From NCBI GenBank assembly GCA_029931535.1, contig JAQPZY010001569.1, positions 262,001 through 326,000 on the forward strand: a stretch of DNA of 64,000 nucleotides, given 5' to 3'. Source of the stretch: Margaritifera margaritifera (taxonomy: Eukaryota; Mollusca; Bivalvia; Unionida; Margaritiferidae). Positions 25,948-34,619 of the stretch are shown in pieces. Positions within the stretch are counted from its first letter, which is position 1. The number at the start of each line of letters is the position of its first letter. Made by a program: the position numbers and the translations under genes. The notes under the pieces are model-generated. The model saw only the letters and a list, made by a program, of their open reading frames with translations, did not search any database and was not told where the DNA came from.

Positions 25948-26379
25948 ATGGCATCTAATGTTCAGAATTTCATTTCAAAACCTACCCAGGAGGGGTTAGA
26001 GTGCATGAGAAAGGATGAGTTGCTCGAGCTTGCCAGAAAATACAGTCTATCTGAGGCAAAAGTATCATTGACAAAACAGGAGATAAAGATTATTTTGATT
26101 CAGTATTTAGTAGGAAAGGGAATTTTTGAAAATAGTGCTTTAAGTTTGAAGAGAAAGCCTGTATCTGGTTCTGACAGGAAATTAAGGGAATTAGAGTTAA
26201 AGAACCAAATGGATTTAGAATTGGCAAAGCTTCAGATTCAGAGAGAGAGAGAGAGAAAGAAGAGAGGCAAATACAGATGGAGAGAGAGAAGGAAGAGAGG
26301 CAGATACAAATGCAGAAAGAAGAGAGACAAATACAAATGCAGATGCAAAGAGAAGAAAGGGAAATGCAATTTAAATTAA
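25948..26379 (+). CDS. gag: gag, N-terminal part (Gmr1-like element), frame lost in a (GA)n tract
   Basis: This is the first ATG reading frame after the LTR leader. It encodes about 95 sensible residues: a helical N-terminus with a KDELLELARKYSLSEAKVSL segment, followed by a charged coiled-coil-like region. From the GAGAGA tract near 26240-26256 this frame turns into a low-complexity Arg/Lys/Cys shadow. The natural continuation (Glu/Arg/Gln-rich, then LRELELANRAHSTPL) lies in the next frame and is part of the long downstream ORF. The shift equals one extra GA unit (or loss of two). Slippage in the microsatellite-like tract is the simplest cause. The real gag N-terminus therefore ends around 26245. 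Confidence 0.75.
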   Translation: MASNVQNFISKPTQEGLECMRKDELLELARKYSLSEAKVSLTKQEIKIILIQYLVGKGIFENSALSLKRKPVSGSDRKLRELELKNQMDLELAKLQIQRERERKKRGKYRWRERRKRGRYKCRKKRDKYKCRCKEKKGKCNLN

Positions 26380-29300
26380 GAGAATTAGAACTGGCAAACA
26401 GAGCACACTCCACTCCTTTAAACACAAGTCCAGGTTTTGATGTTACTAGATATATTAGGTTAGTACCCCCTTTTCAGGAAAAAGAAGTAGATAAATACTT
26501 TCTTCATTTCGAGAAAATTGCTGAAAACTTGAAATGGCCCAGAGAGCATTGGACTTTGTTATTACAAAGTGTACTTATTGGCAAAGCTCGTGAAGTCTAC
26601 ATTTCACTGTCAGTACAACAAAGCACCGATTATGATGTGGTTAAGGAGTACATCTTGAAAGCTTATGAGTTGGTACCAGAGGCATATCGACACAGGTTTA
26701 GGAATTGTAGAAAAGAAACTGGACAAACTCATGTCGAATTTGCAAGGGATAAAGAACAACTATTTGATAGGTGGTGCTCAGCCAAGAAAGTTGATCAAGG
26801 TTATGATAACCTCCGACAGCTCGTATTAATTGAAGAGTTCAAGAGGTGTATCCATAGTGATGTTAAAACCTATCTTGACGAGCAGAATGTGGAAACTTTG
26901 GAAAATGCTGCTCGTATGGCTGATGATTATTCCTTGACTCACAAAATTTCATTTGGCAATAAGTCGTCCTCTCAGCAGTTTTCTGGTAAAAAACCATTTC
27001 AATCTCATTCGAGTACTTCCAAATTTCACAACAGCACAACTGTTAGGAATCAAACATCTGATAAGACTGATCAGAAATCCTTATCTCTTCCTACGTGCAC
27101 TTATTGTAAAACAAAAGGACACGTTATTTCTGATTGCTTCAAGTTGAAAAATAAGCAACAGAGTAAAGACAGAGCTTTTCCAAATGCTCTTATTTCTACG
27201 AGGTCAAGGTCACGGTCTTGTATTGAAAGCAATACATTTGTTGGATCAAACAAACCCCAGTCTGATTCTATTTTGGAGGCTTATGAACCATTCATGTCAG
27301 AAGGTTCTATATCACTTATTGGTGATTCTGCCAAACCTATCCCAATTAAAATATTAAGGGACACTGGAGCTTCTCAGAGTCTTTTATTATCAGGTACTTT
27401 GCCTTTGTCTGAGGAGTCTTCTTCAAGTGAAAGTGTTCTTGTTCAGGGAGTAGAGTGCGGCTTTGTAAATGTTCCTCTTCATTGTGTAAATTTGGCATCA
27501 GACTTAGTTTCTGGACCTGTGACTGTTGGGGCAGTGACTTCTTTACCCATAGAGGGTGTTCATTTATTACTAGGCAATGACCTAGCTGGAGATAAGGTTG
27601 TGGTTAATCCACTTGTAACTGACAAGCCTTGTTTGGATCAGAAAGTTGATCCTGTCGAAACTGAAATCCCTGATTTGTACCCTGCTTGTGCAGTTACTAG
27701 AGCTATGGCAAAAAGAGCTCTTGAGAGTGATGTTGATCAGGATATTATTCCTTTAGCTGACACATGTATTGGTCAGTCTTTTGATGAGGTCACTTTTTCC
27801 TCAGGTATTGATCAATCAAATGGTATTGATCACAGTGATCCTCTTTTGGCAACTCATTCTCTTTGTCCTACTCAGGGTGACAAACGACAATCCCTTGTCG
27901 TTGAACAGGAGCAAGATCCCGAGATATCTTGTTTGTTTCAGAGGGCTATTAGTGAAACTGAAGCCACACAAGTTCCAGTGTGTTACTTTGTGAAAAATGG
28001 GGTCCTTATGAGGAAATGGAGACCACCTGATGTACCCGCTGGTGACGAGTGGTCAGTGAGCTATCAAATTGTTGTTCCTAAGTCATATCGACAGGAAATT
28101 CTTAATTTAGCCCATGAAACTCCTTTGGCTGGTCATTTAGGAGTCCGTAAGACTTATCGCAAGGTCTTGAATCATTTTTATTGGCCGAAACTGAAAAGTG
28201 ATGTTTCTAAATACTGCAGATCTTGTCACACTTGTCAAATGGTAGGAAAACCCAATCAGAAGATACCTAAGGCTCATTTACAACCTATTCCTGCATTTGA
28301 TGAACCATTTAGTAGAATAATAGTAGACTGTGTTGGTCCTTTACCTAAAACCAAGTCAGGCAACCAATACTTGTTGACCATCATGTGTGCATCTACAAGA
28401 TTTCCAGAGGCAATTCCTCTGAGAAATATAAAAACTAAAACTATTGTGAAAGCTTTGGTGAAGTTTTTTACACTTGTTGGCCTTCCCAAATCTGTCCAGT
28501 CGGATCAAGGATCAAATTTTATGTCTGGAATTTTCCAACAAGTTATGCATGAATTAGGCATCCAACAGTTTAAATCTTCTGCCTATCACCCTGAAAGTCA
28601 AGGTGCTTTGGAAAGATTTCATCAAACTTTGAAGAGTATGATTCGATCATATTGCTTTGATACAGAAAAGGATTGGGATGAGGCTGTTCATTTGTTGTTG
28701 TTTGCTGTTAGGGAATCAGTTCAAGAGTCGTTGGGTTTTAGTCCCTTTGAACTAGTTTTTGGTCATACTGTCCGTGGAAAATTGAATATATTGAAAGAGA
28801 AACTTCTTTCAAATGAAGATTCAGAGATTAATCTTCTTGATTATGTCTCTGATTTCAAATACAAGTTGTCAAAGGCCTGTGAAGTAGCAAGGACTAATCT
28901 TCACACTACCCAGTCAAAAATGAAATTAAGGTATGACAGAAATTCACAGGAAAGGAGTTTTAAACCTGGTGACAAAGTTCTGGCTCTCTTTCCCATACCT
29001 CAGAATCCTCTTCAGGCTAAATTATTTGGTCCTTATACCGTTGAAAAGAAAGTAAATGACTTAAATTATATCATTAACACTCCTGGGAGACGGAAACAGA
29101 AACAACTTTGTCATATAAATATGTTAAAGGAATATTTTGACAGAGATAGCCCAGCTAATTATTCAGTTAATTTAGTTGTACCTGTCCCACACAGTGAAGA
29201 TATCAACGATGGAATACGATCAGACTATAGTGACTCTGGTATAACCAATCTTCGGAATTCAGAAATATTGAACAACCTAGACCAGAAACTTTCACATCTA

Positions 29301-29771
29301 CAACAACAGGAAAGAAATGAACTAAAACAGCTATTACATGACTATGAGCACTTGTTTCCTGATGTTCCAACACGAACAAGTAAAATTTATCATGACGTTG
29401 ACATTGTAGATTCTGCGCCTGTGAAACAGCATCCTTATAGGATGAATCCTCTCAAACAGAACTATCTGAAGAAAGAAGTTCAGTATCTACTGGAGAATGA
29501 TTTCATAGAACCAAGTAAAAGTAACTGGAGTTCACCATGTATTCTTGTTCCCAAGCCAGATAATACATTCCGTATGTGTACTGACTATAGAAAAGTCAAC
29601 AGTGTCACCAAAACTGATTCATTTCCAATCCCAAGAATGGACGATTGCATTGATAAAATTGGAAATGCGGAATATGTCACCAAGTTTGACCTTTTAAAAG
29701 GATTCTGGCAAATTCAGCATTTGCAACTCCAGATGGACTTTATCAATATAAAGTCATGCCGTTTGGAATGA
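26277..29771 (+). CDS. pol: gag-protease-integrase and start of reverse transcriptase polyprotein (Gmr1-like)
   Basis: This open frame of 1164 codons is the core of the element. Residues about 60-225 are a retrotransposon capsid with a SCAN-like stretch (YRHRFRNC, then LRQLVLIEEF). Residues 274-287 form a C-x2-C-x4-H-x4-C zinc knuckle. Asp362 lies in the protease signature DTGA. Residues 613-653 are the integrase zinc-binding HHCC region. The catalytic triad is D684, D743 and E779, with spacing D-x35-E between the last two. G918-P-Y is the GPY/F motif. RT begins around residue 1055 with IEPSKSNWSSP and TDYRKVN, and reaches its first catalytic Asp at about 1138 (KFDLLKGFWQ). Immediately after, a deletion of roughly 25-28 bases removes about nine residues and shifts frame, so the last 15 or so residues are spurious. 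Gag and pol share one frame with no stop between them. Confidence 0.92.
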   Translation: MEREKEERQIQMQKEERQIQMQMQREEREMQFKLRELELANRAHSTPLNTSPGFDVTRYIRLVPPFQEKEVDKYFLHFEKIAENLKWPREHWTLLLQSVLIGKAREVYISLSVQQSTDYDVVKEYILKAYELVPEAYRHRFRNCRKETGQTHVEFARDKEQLFDRWCSAKKVDQGYDNLRQLVLIEEFKRCIHSDVKTYLDEQNVETLENAARMADDYSLTHKISFGNKSSSQQFSGKKPFQSHSSTSKFHNSTTVRNQTSDKTDQKSLSLPTCTYCKTKGHVISDCFKLKNKQQSKDRAFPNALISTRSRSRSCIESNTFVGSNKPQSDSILEAYEPFMSEGSISLIGDSAKPIPIKILRDTGASQSLLLSGTLPLSEESSSSESVLVQGVECGFVNVPLHCVNLASDLVSGPVTVGAVTSLPIEGVHLLLGNDLAGDKVVVNPLVTDKPCLDQKVDPVETEIPDLYPACAVTRAMAKRALESDVDQDIIPLADTCIGQSFDEVTFSSGIDQSNGIDHSDPLLATHSLCPTQGDKRQSLVVEQEQDPEISCLFQRAISETEATQVPVCYFVKNGVLMRKWRPPDVPAGDEWSVSYQIVVPKSYRQEILNLAHETPLAGHLGVRKTYRKVLNHFYWPKLKSDVSKYCRSCHTCQMVGKPNQKIPKAHLQPIPAFDEPFSRIIVDCVGPLPKTKSGNQYLLTIMCASTRFPEAIPLRNIKTKTIVKALVKFFTLVGLPKSVQSDQGSNFMSGIFQQVMHELGIQQFKSSAYHPESQGALERFHQTLKSMIRSYCFDTEKDWDEAVHLLLFAVRESVQESLGFSPFELVFGHTVRGKLNILKEKLLSNEDSEINLLDYVSDFKYKLSKACEVARTNLHTTQSKMKLRYDRNSQERSFKPGDKVLALFPIPQNPLQAKLFGPYTVEKKVNDLNYIINTPGRRKQKQLCHINMLKEYFDRDSPANYSVNLVVPVPHSEDINDGIRSDYSDSGITNLRNSEILNNLDQKLSHLQQQERNELKQLLHDYEHLFPDVPTRTSKIYHDVDIVDSAPVKQHPYRMNPLKQNYLKKEVQYLLENDFIEPSKSNWSSPCILVPKPDNTFRMCTDYRKVNSVTKTDSFPIPRMDDCIDKIGNAEYVTKFDLLKGFWQIQHLQLQMDFINIKSCRLE

Positions 29772-30142
29772 AAAATTCGCCTGCAACGTTTCAACGTCTG
29801 ATGAACATGATAACATTTGGTCTTGATAATTGTGACGCTTATATCGATGACGTCATTATCTACAACAACACCTGGGAAGATCATTTGGAAACCATTCGAA
29901 AATTCTTCGATCGACTCAGTGATGCGAATCTGACAATTAATTTGAGCAAAAGTGAGTTTTGCCATGCTTGTGTCACATTTTTAGGACATATTGTGGGACA
30001 AGGTCAAGTTAAACCTATAGAAGCTAAGTTCAAAGCTATCTCTGAATTTCAAGTTCCAATTTGTAAAAAGCAACTGATGGTATTTCTAGGTATGGCTGGA
30101 TATTATCGGAAATTTTGTTCCAATTTTTCCAAAAATTGCTGA
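29716..30142 (+). pseudogene. pol: Reverse transcriptase, catalytic half (Gmr1-like), displaced frame
   Basis: The RT resumes in another frame with FATPDGLYQYKVMPFGMKN, then PATFQRLMN and the catalytic box YIDD at 29840-29851. TFLGHIV and FLGMAGYYRKF follow, which are typical Ty3/gypsy RT/connection motifs. The frame begins before the first ATG at 29756 because the upstream join is a deletion. It ends at a TGA at 30140. That stop is explained by one extra A in the five-A run at 30131-30135, since the next frame continues smoothly with IAEPLTSLL. Confidence 0.88.
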
Positions 30143-30644
30143 ACCTTTGACAAGTTTATTGAGTAAGAAAACCAAATTTCATTGGTCTGACAAGTGTCAG
30201 GAATCTTTTGACAAGTTAAAGGCCATGCTTAAGAATGCACCAGTTCTTTCTGCACCAAATTTTAGCCAATCATTTAAATTATCTGTTGATGCAAGTGATG
30301 TAGGGGTTGGTGGAGTATTGATTCAGGAAGACAAAAGTGGTGTGGATCACCCTGTGTGTTATTTTTCTAAAAAACTAAACAAGCACCAGAAAAATTATTC
30401 CACAATTGAGAAGGAATGTTTGGCTTTGATATTGGCTTTACAGCATTTTGAAGTGTATGTTACCTCAGCTCTTTCTCCAATTATTGTGTACAGTGATCAC
30501 AATCCCCTTACTTTCATCAACAAAATGAAAGATAAAAATCGGAGATTGTTGAGATGGAGTTTGATATTGCAAGAATATAACATTGACATTAAACACATCA
30601 GGGGAAAAGACAATGTGATTGCAGATGCACTCTCACGTGCCTAG
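30133..30644 (+). pseudogene. pol: RNase H domain and end of pol (Gmr1-like)
   Basis: This is the third pol frame, about 170 codons ending in TAG. It starts with the connection region (EPLTSLLSKK, then FHWSDKCQESFDKLK). The RNase H of the Ty3/gypsy type follows, with the first Asp in LSVDASDVGVGG, Glu in YSTIEKECLAL, Asp in YSDHNPLTF and the last Asp in RGKDNVIADALSRA. This is the terminus of pol. No integrase follows, because it lies upstream. No envelope-like frame is present between here and the polypurine tract. Confidence 0.9.
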
Positions 30645-30773
30645 AAATGTAATATTGCTTGATGTAATTAAGTCCAGTATCATAAAACATGTTCTTATGT
30701 AATTTTGGTTATTATAGTATTAGATGTATATTCAAAAGAAAGCTTTATTACATAAATCTTTCTTTTTCTTTAT

Positions 30774-30782
30774 GAGGGGAGG
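30774..30782 (+). other. Polypurine tract
   Basis: GAGGGGAGG lies immediately upstream of the 3' LTR, where the plus-strand primer is expected. The 130 bases between the pol stop and this tract hold no reading frame. Confidence 0.85.
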
Positions 30783-31536
30783 AGTTATGTATGATGTTTA
30801 TATAATATTATAAATATTTTAGGAAATTATAAATGTTTCTTCACTTTAATATTTGCTTAAATCTTAATGTTATCAGGAAAAACATGTTTAACTAGTGTCC
30901 TTGAATTAAGTTGTTTTGATCAATATGTTTTCTCAATTTGAAGGCCAAGGTTGATTTTTGTTTACAAGTAAAAATTCCATTAAGATGACTCATGTTCTAG
31001 AACATTCTGTCATGTGACCAATCTTTATATATACCATGTTTGGTGGACATTTATTCAGTTTTGACATTACCATCAGTCTTGTAAAGAGCTATTACAGTTG
31101 TGAAAATTCATTCCAAATTCTAAGAGAGGAATTATTTTAAATATTAATTGGATTATAACAGTGCTCATAAACTTTTGGATTTTGGATTTTTAATTGATGA
31201 TTTTGGAATTTATGTGAACTTATATTCAGATATTTTGGAATACTTCATTTTGACATCAGCACATCAAGATTTCTAGTACATCAGGACTTTGGAGACCATT
31301 AGCACATCATAACATTCAAGGACACAGCCGTGAATTCGGAACATTTTATATTTAGGACTTGTGATTAGAACAATCATTCTTATTGGATTATTAGGATTTC
31401 AAAACACATTACTGTAAGTGACTTTTTGATTTTTTCATTTTAATTATCTTGTAATAAATTGCTTGTTGATTTTTACTTGATTTGTTGGTTTCACTTTCTT
31501 TCTGTTACATTTTTCTGAGACCATAGAGTCGTAACA
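30783..31536 (+). repeat. 3' LTR of the Gmr1-like element
   Basis: This matches the 5' LTR base for base at an offset of 5754, with about six substitutions (near 30783, 30944, 31146, 31280, 31341 and 31517). The first base is A where the 5' LTR has T, so the terminal TG is lost on this copy. AATAAA is kept at 31453-31458. GTAC follows directly as the target duplication. Confidence 0.93.
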
Positions 31537-31799
31537 GTACAAACTATATTTGTAAAAAGTCGCTGTCCTAAAATTATGGTAAACTTTGGAACTTCTTTTT
31601 GTCGCCCTAGTTATGCATTCGTTAATCGGATATGCACAGAATGGAAAAAAAATCTATGCAAATTAGATGGTTTTTGCATTCAAAAATATAAATCGTGAAG
31701 TTAATTTTTTTATTGACAGTCGTGGCTTCGCCACTCTTGACTGTACAATGTTTCCACTTCACTCGTGAAATATTTCCTTATATGTACTCAAAAACATAG

Positions 31800-32849
31800 A
31801 TATCCTCTATATATTCTGATCATTATTTTGGATATTCATAACAAAATGTGAAGAAAATGATGATAGACATGACTTATATATTAGTTCTGTAAATTTTCTT
31901 AATCTAAAAAGTACGTTAAAATTTATGTTATTTAGCAACTCAGTTAATTTGTATGTATTGACATTTTTTAGATACTTATTACTTATATATTGTTTTCTTA
32001 TTTCAAAATGTTGAAAATGATAGTGCAATTCATTGCCAATATCTTGCGAGGCACATAATTCACATTTTCTTTTGAGATATATTTAAATTTTAGGACGTCA
32101 CAGTTTCAATGGCAACCTACGGTTCGTTGTACGGAAATTTGTTAAGATTATTCTATTCTTTTCTGGAATATGTGTTAAAAAAAGGTTCAAATTTAAAAGA
32201 TTTTGAAATAACCGATAAGTTCTACTGTTAGACGAGTCGGAACACTAGTATGCCAAGTTTGTATACATTGATCTTTTTGTCTGATTTTGACCGTTATCTT
32301 TAGCCAATCAACAGAGGGGAATGATAGAGATAACCATGAATTATTCAGACCAAAATTATACAAAGTTTGCTTGATAAAGGAAAGTCGTTTAAAATTTAAT
32401 ATACCAGCAGCAGCATCGTGTAAGATAATGTCGTATAACAATTTTGAAATTTCATTCATAAAAAGAAAAAAACATTTTCTAAGAAATCCGTGTGCACATG
32501 TTCAATAATGGTATTATCACTAGAATCCCCGTTTTCGCCTCCATATAACAATATCGGTAAAACAGCATTATAAAAAGATTAAATTGTAAATACGGTGGTA
32601 GAGACATATTTCTTAGTCTTTTATAAAGGGCACACAAGGCTTTTTTTAGTTCATGTAGTGATTCTCTTTTTTGCTGAATGAAAGGAGCCGTTGTTTGTAA
32701 AACGTAACCCTACATATATACACTGATCGACTATTTCCTGTCACGTGTCACCAAATACAAACAATAAACGGTTAGACAGCCTTGAACCAAGTATAACTAT
32801 TTTTTAAAAACATTTTTGTAACATTTACTTTGAATCTCCATTCTTTTCA

Positions 32850-32926
<77 letters not shown>

Positions 32927-34010
32927 TAAAAAATTTCTGATCTTGTTCGCGATCTGCAAGAATAACAGTATCGTCAACATAAAGGATAGCAAGTAATTTT
33001 AAGGGCAACATAAATTCTGTTTCCTGGTATTTAATATTCACACCCTTACAACATTTTGGAAACAAAAACTCTATAACAAAAATAGGATTGGTGCGAGATT
33101 TTCACCTTGCCTTATTTCACACTGACATACAAATAAATCCAAACATTCTTTATTGATATACACGCATGACTTAACTTTACCGTACATATTTATATTTATA
33201 TTCAGCAGTTTACCGTTAACTAAATTTAGAACCATTTTTTTTCTCCAAAATCCAGCCCGCCACACTGTGTCCAATGCCTTTTAGAAATCAACCAATGAAC
33301 AAAGAAATGTATTTTTTCTTGCTTTTTAAAATTTCTACAAGTGCATGTAGAGAACAATTATTGTCTAGAGCGGAACATTTTTTTCTAAAACCCGAATGAT
33401 TTTACATTAAAATACCGGACTTCTCTAAATAATCCGCAAGTCTTGCATTTAAAACAGAACCAAACAATTTTCTAAAACACCTCAATAGTGCAATAGGTCA
33501 ATTGCTCAAGAGCAAATTTGCATCACCTTTATTGTTATATATTTATTGAATTAATTTTATAACCCAAGACTGTGGGATAATACCACTGTCTAAAACTGTA
33601 TTTAGAAAAGGAAGTATCTAAATGTAGACAAATTAGTTCAGTAGATTTTATATACTCTTTAATGATGTTGGCTATATCAGCAGATTCATTATTTTTAAGA
33701 TTTTGAATTGCGTGGTGTACTTCTTCAACAGTAATATATCTATTGAATATTTCATCTTCAGTGGATATTGTTGTTTTCAAATCGTCATTTCTTTTTTAAT
33801 CAAAAGCCTCATTAAGATCTTTGAAGTATTCATGAAACATATTAATGTCTGTCTCAATCTTTTCTCCAACACTATTAATTACTTTCCAGTACTGTTTTGG
33901 GTCTGGCTTAAAAAGCTTTCTTAGTTTATCGCCAAATTTAGCCCTGTATTTGCTATTGGACTTATGCATTCTTTGTTTTATACATTCAACTTGCCTGCTT
34001 TAGTTCAGTT
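31800..34010 (-). mobile_element. Non-LTR retrotransposon (LINE), broken, minus strand
   Basis: From the 5' side on the minus strand: KYRAKFGDKLRKLFKPDPKQ (about 33.93 kb), ITVEEVHHAIQNLKNNES (33.72 kb), DTVWRAGFWRK and the segment VRQGE-like IRQGENLAP (33.27-33.08 kb), the catalytic YVDD in ILYVDDTVIL (32970-32981), an (AT)n tract at 32851-32921, then the C-terminal part ending with WLKITVKIRQKDQCIQTWH (32.3 kb) and RKQYISNKYLKN (31.97 kb). The gene is cut by shifts, stops and the microsatellite. The clade is not settled by eye. It resembles RT proteins common in marine invertebrates. Confidence 0.78.
32851..32921. repeat. (AT)n microsatellite inside a LINE
   Basis: About 35 units, splitting the RT frame just after its YVDD box. 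Confidence 0.97.
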
Positions 34011-34013
34011 TCT

Positions 34014-34600
34014 GATTCTTATGTTCGTACCGATCGGTGCGATCGTCTTGCTAAGTGGTACTTACGTCTGGTCCATTCTGATTCTAGTGTTCTTATCAAT
34101 CGGTGCGATGTCTTTGCTCATTAGTACTTAAGCCTGGCCCATTCTGTGCGATCTTATTGCTAAGTGGTACTTACGCCTGGTCCATTCTGATTGTAGTGTT
34201 CTTATCAATCGGCGCGATGTCTTTGCTCATTAGTACTTAATCCTGGCCCATTCTGTGCGATCTTCGTGCTAATTGGTACTTAAGCCTGGCCCATTCTGTG
34301 CGATCTTCTTGCTAATTGGTACTTAAGCCTGGCCCATTCTGTCCGATCTTCTTGCTAATTGGTACTTACGCCTGGTCCATTCTGTCCGATCTTCTTGCTA
34401 ATTGGTACTACCGCCTGGCCCATTCTGTGCGATCTTCGTGCTAATTGGTACTTAAGCCTGGCCCATTCTGTGCGATCTTCTTGCTAATTGGTACTTACGC
34501 CTGGTCCATTCTGTCCGATCTTCTTGCTAATTGGTACTACCGCCTGGCCCATTCTGTGTGATCTTCGTGCTAATTGGTACTTACGCCTCGTCCATTTTGA
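34014..34600. repeat. 43-bp minisatellite with higher-order structure
   Basis: Eight 43-bp units (GCGATCTTCTTGCTAATTGG then TACTTAAGCCTGGCCCATTC) start at 34257, 34300, 34343, 34386, 34429, 34472, 34515 and 34558. Variant units recur every third copy, which gives a 129-bp higher-order period. Upstream, two 109-bp units (from 34039) are built as 43 + 23 + 43. The array separates the two minus-strand LINEs. Confidence 0.92.
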
Positions 34601-34619
34601 AAGTTTCGGAATATCATCA

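Larger units (their letters stand above)
25029..31536 (+). mobile_element. Gmr1-like Ty3/gypsy LTR retrotransposon, nearly complete, gag-PR-INT-RT-RH order
   Basis: The element is bounded by two 754-bp direct repeats at a constant offset of 5754 bp and by a GTAC direct repeat just outside (25025-25028 and 31537-31540), read as the target duplication. Inside, in order, are a primer binding site, gag with a zinc knuckle, a protease with DTGA, an integrase with HHCC and D-D-x35-E plus a GPY/F motif, a reverse transcriptase with YIDD, RNase H, and a purine tract abutting the 3' LTR. Integrase upstream of RT is the Ty1/copia order, but the RT, GPY/F integrase and protease are Ty3/gypsy-like. That combination defines the Gmr1 group. 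The reading frame is broken three times, so this copy is probably not autonomous. The LTRs are about 99% identical, which suggests a recent insertion. Confidence 0.93.

Noticed and set aside
26238..26262. Programmed ribosomal frameshift between two gag frames
   Set aside because: The shift falls inside gag, not at a gag-pol joint, and within a GA repeat that slips easily. No slippery heptamer is evident.
25029..31536. Classification as Ty1/copia because integrase precedes RT
   Set aside because: RT, RNase H, protease and the GPY/F integrase are of Ty3/gypsy type, which points to Gmr1-like order.
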